A DNA stretch of 64,000 nt, from positions 1 through 64,000 of the forward strand of contig CAUYUJ010017634.1 of assembly GCA_963575745.1 (NCBI GenBank), given 5' to 3'. Under the pieces are notes generated by a model that saw only the letters and a list, made by a program, of their open reading frames with translations, did not search any database and was not told the DNA's origin. Shown here one piece after another: positions 59,894-64,000 of this stretch. This DNA is from Prorocentrum cordatum. Taxonomy: Eukaryota > Sar > Dinophyceae > Prorocentrales > Prorocentraceae. Position 1 is the first letter of the stretch. Each line of letters begins with the position of its first letter. Made by a program: the position numbers and the translations under genes.

Positions 59894-61201
59894 GATCTCA
59901 TGTAGATATAGCGAGCACCGCTGCGGCGTTCTGACCTGCTTACAGGCTTGCAGACCCCCCCAAGAGATGTTCCGGACACGTCGTGTGGTTTGCGCGGCAT
60001 GGTATTAAGACGCATTTGGTTGAAGCCGGCTTTTTGCTCATCCATGAGGCTTCTGTTCGAAAAGCATTGTTCAGTCTTCGAGCATTTTTGTTCTACGAGC
60101 ATATCGTGGTAGGCCTGCAGGATCGCTGGGACGGACGGTCCCAGCTGCAAAAGAAAGTCAAGCAGGCACTAACCCTGAATTCTAAGCGTCGCATGTTTGT
60201 TCATTGGGAGTTTTCGCCCGTTTCCAGGGTCGGGGACGTCACGTATCGATCCCGCTTGGAAAATGCCGCAACAAGATGGGGCGCAGGATTTTGGTCATGA
60301 TTCGTCCCGACATCGCAACTGTTTCGTAATATCGGATATCAGGGAATGTCATTTCCCCACCGCAGACGCGGACAACCCCACCCCAACCGTTCACCTTCTG
60401 CCGCGGGAGGTGATCCGTCATTCTCGCTGCCGGTGGGCTCCAGTCGCGCCCTACCCGCAGGAACAGCAGTGGCGAGCAGCTCTGGTGTGTGTTTGGCTCG
60501 TCTGCGGTCGAGGGCTTTTCGTTTGCCTGTCGTCCTTCAGTTCTCGCCCACCACGCTCCAGCGCCACACGCTACCCAGTCTGTGAGAGTCAACGCCTGGA
60601 GCGTTTCCCGGCTTCCCGCCCCGCGGAGCAGAGCGACACGTTATCCGCTTGCAGGGCGTAGCGTGTCTCCGGGGCCGCCATGGCTACACGCCAAGCAAAA
60701 GTGCAGAAGTCCCAGACCGTAGATTCGAAATTATGCCCCTGGTCGAGGCCCAGCCACATATGCATTGTTGGTGTCGCGCTGTGGCCTAAGCGCCAGCCGC
60801 AGCGCAGATAGGCGTTGAGCCCCCCCCCGCATGCCCCGCCAGAGCTTTAATCCGAGTCAAAACCCTGAGATCCGAGACAGTCCCGGCTGGCCTCAGCAGC
60901 CCCCCCGAGCATCGCCCAGGGCGCTCTCAACGCCTCAACCCTGGGGCGCGAAGCGCCCCCCGGGACGTCGCCGAAGACGGCGCCAGGGTGTGGAGACCGC
61001 CTCCTCCAACTGTGGGATCGCTCCTCCGCCTCCTGCTCCGCTTCCTCCTCCCCCCCCCCGTTCTCCCCCTCCGTCTCTTCCCCCTGTCCAGTTCCTTCCT
61101 GCTGCTGCTCCTTCTTCTCCTCCTCCCCCTTTCATGCCTCCTCCTTGGGCTTCAGAGGCAGCCCGAGTGCATTGGAGATGTGGTTGTGGCCGTACCTCCA
61201 G
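59894..61201 (+). other. clpP: clpP intron 1 (GA-AG, 1308 bp)
   Basis: Phase 0. The donor context CTGCAG-GATCTC and acceptor context CTCCAG-GACCGG share CAGGA, so intron and next exon both begin GA(T/C). Read without splicing, the frame stops after three codons (GAT CTC ATG TAG). The intron contains CT-rich DNA near its 3' end (61020-61140) that could serve as a pyrimidine tract. Confidence 0.8.
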
Positions 61202-61462
61202 GACCGGATCCTCATCCTCGGAGGCCAGGTCAATGACGAGATGGCCAACGTTCTCATCGCGCAGATGCTCTACCTGGCGAACAAGGATAGCGAGAAGGAG
61301 ATCACGATATACATCAACTCCCCGGGTGGATCCGTCTCCGCGGGGCTGGCGATCTACGACACCATGCAGTTCGTGCCCTGCGACGTGAACACGGTGTGCT
61401 TCGGCATGGCGGCGTCGATGGGCGCGTTCTTGCTCGGCGCGGGCACCAAGGGGAAGCGCAAG
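61202..61462 (+). CDS. clpP: clpP exon with catalytic serine
   Basis: 87 codons, phase 0 at both ends: [20 protein letters not shown]..., then the ClpP hallmark [20 protein letters not shown] and [20 protein letters not shown]. The catalytic Ser codon is at 61415-61417 inside [15 protein letters not shown] forms the oxyanion region in the family. Identity to cyanobacterial and plastid ClpP types is obvious by eye. It ends after AAG at 61462; the intron starts GCCCTG. In this exon almost every third base is G or C, in contrast to the retroelement fragment at 45.5 kb. Confidence 0.95.
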
Positions 61463-61784
61463 GCCCTGGCAGAAAGCAACTTGCATAATTACTCTGAGGG
61501 CTGTCGGAGGTCCGCGCCTGTCTCCTTGCTCCCCTGGAGCAAGCGGAGCGGGCTGGGGACGGCGCCAGGGGCCCCGCCACAGGGGGGGTCAGCGCCCAGG
61601 GTGCGCGGAGCGCGCTGTGGGCGGCGCCAGCGGCCCCGCCGACCCAACGCATCGGCGCGGACCTCTGGCAGCAGCCGAGCAGATCGTCAGTAGACCTCCT
61701 CTTACAAAAGCTGGCCCGGCGTCTCCTGCGTGACGGCTCTGCGGGACAGGCCGCCCATCTCTCGGGCTCGAAGGCTGGCCTCCT

Positions 61785-61893
61785 TTTTTCAATATATATT
61801 TATATATTATTATTCTCATTATTATTAATATTAGTATTATTATTGTTGTTATTATTATAATCAGTAGTAGTATTATTATTAATAGTAATAATA

Positions 61894-61926
<33 letters not shown>

Positions 61927-61980
61927 GTATTGTTGTTATTCATTTATATATATATACATTATATATATATGATTCTGGTC
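61785..61980. repeat. (ATT)n AT-rich island in intron 2
   Basis: Nearly 200 bp of TTA/ATT triplets and TA dinucleotides, the only strongly AT-rich stretch in the window. Confidence 0.95.
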
Positions 61981-62062
61981 TGCTCGGCTAAGGGAGAGGA
62001 GCAGATACGATAAACAGCAGGGGCAGGAGAAGGAACAGATGCAGCGTTCCCCACTATTCTTC

Positions 62063-62261
62063 GGCGGCGAGCGAGGGGGTGAAGTGAGAGGGGGAGGACT
62101 ATTCTTCGGCGGCGAGGGCCTCTGAGAAGCCCCGCCGCCTTCTCAGATGTTGTCGGTGCCTTCGGGGAAGACCTAAGCAAACTTCTCAGGAGGCCAGGGG
62201 ACCCCCGAGCCTTCTGATAGAAGGCCTCCCCCCTCTCACTTCCCCCCCGTCGCTCGCCGCC
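62063..62261. repeat. Inverted-repeat element inside clpP intron 2
   Basis: GGCGGCGAGCGAGGGGGTGA...GGGGGAGG at the left is inverted as CCTCCCCCCTCTCACTTCCC...CGCTCGCCGCC at the right. Inner CTGAGAAGC and GCCTTCT words recall family E. Confidence 0.88.
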
Positions 62262-62317
62262 GATACGACTTGTGCTCATCGGTATGTTTTTACGCCGTCT
62301 TGCAGATCCCCCGGAAG

Positions 62318-62401
62318 GCGCTCCCCAACTCGCGCATCATGATCCACCAGCCCCTCGGAGGCGCGGGGGGGCAGGCGGCCGACATAGAGATCCAGGCCAA
62401 G
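62318..62401 (+). CDS. clpP: clpP exon with catalytic histidine
   Basis: 28 codons, phase 0: [20 protein letters not shown] then ADIEIQAK. The catalytic His codon is at 62345-62347 in MIHQP. The sequence continues directly from the TKGKRK end of the previous exon, and IEIQAK joins EILFLRDILN of the next exon, matching the unbroken family sequence. The exon ends in AAG; the intron starts GAGAGC (GA donor). Confidence 0.93.
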
Positions 62402-62909
62402 GAGAGCGGGCGGGTGGTGGCAATGGGACAGACAGAAGCCTTGCGTCCAGGTGGGCGCGCTGGCAGGAGAAGAGGAATGAACGAAGGTCACTCGAAACGC
62501 TCGACGCACAGAGGTGTGACCAAACGCCACACGAAGCATGGAGGTGTGACCAAACACCATACCTGAGCATGACGGTGGTTGACGGAGTCGGCGATGAAAG
62601 ATCTGTTCACCTCCAAGGGGTGACTTTCTTCAATCCGGGCGTTTTTCCTCGATGTCGGCCTCTGGGTCCCGTCATCGGGCCCAGGGCTTCTCAAACAATA
62701 ATCCCCAGGACGAAACACGATCCCCAGGGAAGGGAGCGGGATTTTGGGATCGCGGATGGACCAAGATCAGATCGGAGGCTGCCTCTTTGGGGCCCCTTTG
62801 GGAGCCCGCAGGGGCCCCAAAGAGGACCCTGGAGGGGCACCGTTCGGAGGGCTCGTTGCTTCACCCCCCCATCATGCAGGCCACCCCCCCCATTGGCTGC
62901 CCGCCCGAG
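62402..62909 (+). other. clpP: clpP intron 3 (GA-AG, 508 bp) with inverted-repeat ends
   Basis: Donor CCAAG-GAGAGCGG and acceptor CCCGAG-GAGATC: intron and next exon both begin GAGA. The first ~25 bases (GAGAGCGGGCGGGTGGTGGC, AATGGG) are imperfectly inverted at the end (CCCATTGGCTGCCCGCCCGAG), so the intron has transposon-like terminal inverted repeats. Internally GAGGTGTGACCAAAC(A/G)CCA is repeated at 62510 and 62540. Confidence 0.8.
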
Positions 62910-63110
62910 GAGATCCTGTTCCTGCGCGACATCCTCAACGTGCACCTCGCAGACTTCACCGGGAAGCCGCAGGACGTCATCGAGAAGGACTGCGACCGCG
63001 ACTACTTCATGACCCCCGAGGAGGGCGTCGAGTACGGGATCATCGACGCGGTGGTGGAGACCAAGTCTTGGCCGCGGTTGCAGAAGCCAGAGAAGCCGAC
63101 GATGACGTGA
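62910..63110 (+). CDS. clpP: clpP last exon with catalytic aspartate and stop
   Basis: 66 codons and TGA (63108-63110): EILFLRDILNVHLADFTGKP, QDVIEKDCDRDYFMTPEEGV, EYGIIDAVVETKSWP and a short polar tail. The catalytic Asp codon is at 62988-62990 in IEKDCDRD, completing the Ser-His-Asp triad, so the spliced product should be an active-type ClpP rather than a ClpR-like inactive paralogue. The ~14-residue tail after ETKSWP is slightly longer than in bacteria. The IQAKEILF signature favours a cyanobacterial or plastid origin; the organelle cannot be decided without the complete presequence. Confidence 0.95.
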   Translation, partial: EILFLRDILNVHLADFTGKPQDVIEKDCDRDYFMTPEEGVEYGIIDAVVETKSWPRLQKPEKPTMT

Positions 63111-63379
63111 GATTGGGGGGCATTTTTCTCCAGCGCCGTCCCTACTTCCTTCTTCTGAGTTGTTTCCCCCTCCCTGTCCTTCTCTATTCGGTAGCGCATG
63201 TGGGACAATGACCAAGAATTGCCAGGGGTGGGCGTGAACGCTGCGGCGCGAGGGACGATGCTCCATAAGTCGGGCTCCAGGTTCGAAGACAAATCTAGAC
63301 CTCCCCCCATCCCTCCCTCGCGGTCTTCGGCGTGCGCGCGCCGATGATCGATCGACACCCTGCAGGTGTGGGAGCAGTA

Positions 63380-63436
63380 GCGGAGGAGGAGAAGGAGGAG
63401 GAGGTGGAGGAGGAGGAGGGTGAGGAGGAGGAGGGG
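63380..63436. repeat. (GGA)n array downstream of clpP
   Basis: GGA triplets with GTG variants. Confidence 0.92.
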
Positions 63437-63559
63437 GACCAGTGCAAGCCCAAGGCTCACCAACGATGTTGGAATACACCCTCGCTCCAAGCTCCCTCTT
63501 CGCGGGCCCCTGCAAGGAATCATTTCCACTGCGGGAAGTGCCCCGATGGGAGACAACCG

Positions 63560-63720
63560 GTTGAAGATGTTGAAGCGTGCCAAAACACCATTCTCAGGAC
63601 TCCAGCGCCACGAATCAATTTGACTGCTGCGTTTTGACGATCCTGAATCGTCCCCGAACGCCATTCCTGCGACTTCAACACCGCGAATCAACGGAACTGC
63701 TGCGCACCGAGAATCTTAAA
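63560..63720. repeat. Two diverged ~95-bp tandem units
   Basis: AACACCATTCTCAGGACTCC..CGAATCAA..GACTGCTGCG (63584 onward) and AACGCCATTCCTGCGACTTC..CGAATCAACGGAACTGCTGCG (63657 onward) align. Confidence 0.7.
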
Positions 63721-63787
63721 ACGTTCCAAGACACCGTACTTGGTACGTTGACCATGGGAGCCCGTGGAACTCTTGCAAATGTTTCAA

Positions 63788-64000
63788 CGAATGTGCGCGG
63801 CGCGAAGGCGAGGGCCACAATTGGAAATAAGCCGCCTTCAATCCTTATAACTGCTGCAATGTCTAATCGAATGCGCGCGGCGCCAAGGCGAGAGCCACAT
63901 CTTGAAGACGGCCCGCCCGCAGCCCGTGAAGCGCTTTAGATCTCTGTTGACGAAGTGGCGCGGCGCTCCGGCGAGAGCCACATTTTGGAAGCTGCCCGCC
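63788..64000 (+). repeat. ~81-bp tandem repeat running off the window
   Basis: Units start at 63788, 63868 and 63951 with CGAA..GCGCGGCGC, AAGGCGAGAGCCACA and GCCCGCC; at least three copies, continuing beyond 64000. Confidence 0.88.

Larger units (their letters stand above)
61463..62317 (+). other. clpP: clpP intron 2 (GC-AG, 855 bp) with AT-rich island
   Basis: Donor CGCAAG-GCCCTG and acceptor CGGAAG-GCGCTC: the intron start (GCCCTG, Ala-Leu) repeats the start of the next exon (GCGCTC, Ala-Leu), so AAGGC flanks both ends. It contains an AT-rich tract (61785-61980, ATT/TTA triplets) and an inverted-repeat element (62063-62261). Confidence 0.85.

Overview
This window looks like GC-rich nuclear DNA of a dinoflagellate. 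The inference rests on four things seen in the sequence. (1) A plastid/cyanobacterial-type ClpP protease gene is split by introns that use GA and GC donors instead of GT, and the start of each intron copies the start of the next exon. (2) There is a large non-LTR retrotransposon with endonuclease, reverse transcriptase and RNase H. (3) Recognisable coding exons are tiny and widely spaced. (4) Tri- and tetranucleotide arrays and dispersed foldback or MITE-like repeats are very dense. The species cannot be named from the sequence alone.

Layout: 0-5 kb holds microsatellites (GGA, TCC, TG, GAC), a degraded 66-bp minisatellite and two copies of a short inverted-repeat element. At 5.3-6.0 kb there is a six-copy, 113-bp palindromic satellite. 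From 6 to 20 kb GGA and GAC arrays alternate with dispersed repeat families, plus two possible Lys-rich exons. From 20.2 to 28.7 kb on the minus strand lies a full-length-looking LINE-type element with ORF1 and ORF2 joined by a stop-start overlap (TAG-C-ATG); GGA/TCC arrays bound it on both sides. From 29 to 50 kb there is a nested mosaic of MITE-like families, a decayed RNase H-bearing retroelement fragment (45.5-46.4 kb) behind a 1.1-kb TCC array, and two isolated exon candidates (39.5 kb plus strand, 47.3 kb minus strand). From 50.9 to 57.2 kb there are a 600-bp CATA array, CA-rich DNA and a 77-bp minisatellite complex with about 135-bp direct repeats at its outer ends. From 59.7 to 63.1 kb the plus strand carries clpP in four recognised exons with the complete Ser-His-Asp triad, and the window ends in an approximately 81-bp tandem repeat.

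How it works together: the only cellular gene I can name is clpP, a serine peptidase that would assemble into the ClpP barrel and degrade proteins fed by an AAA+ partner in an organelle. The retrotransposon is autonomous in appearance. The MITE-like families carry no transposase here, so any mobility would depend on enzymes encoded elsewhere. Most of the long open frames in this window are products of triplet microsatellites and are not reported as genes.
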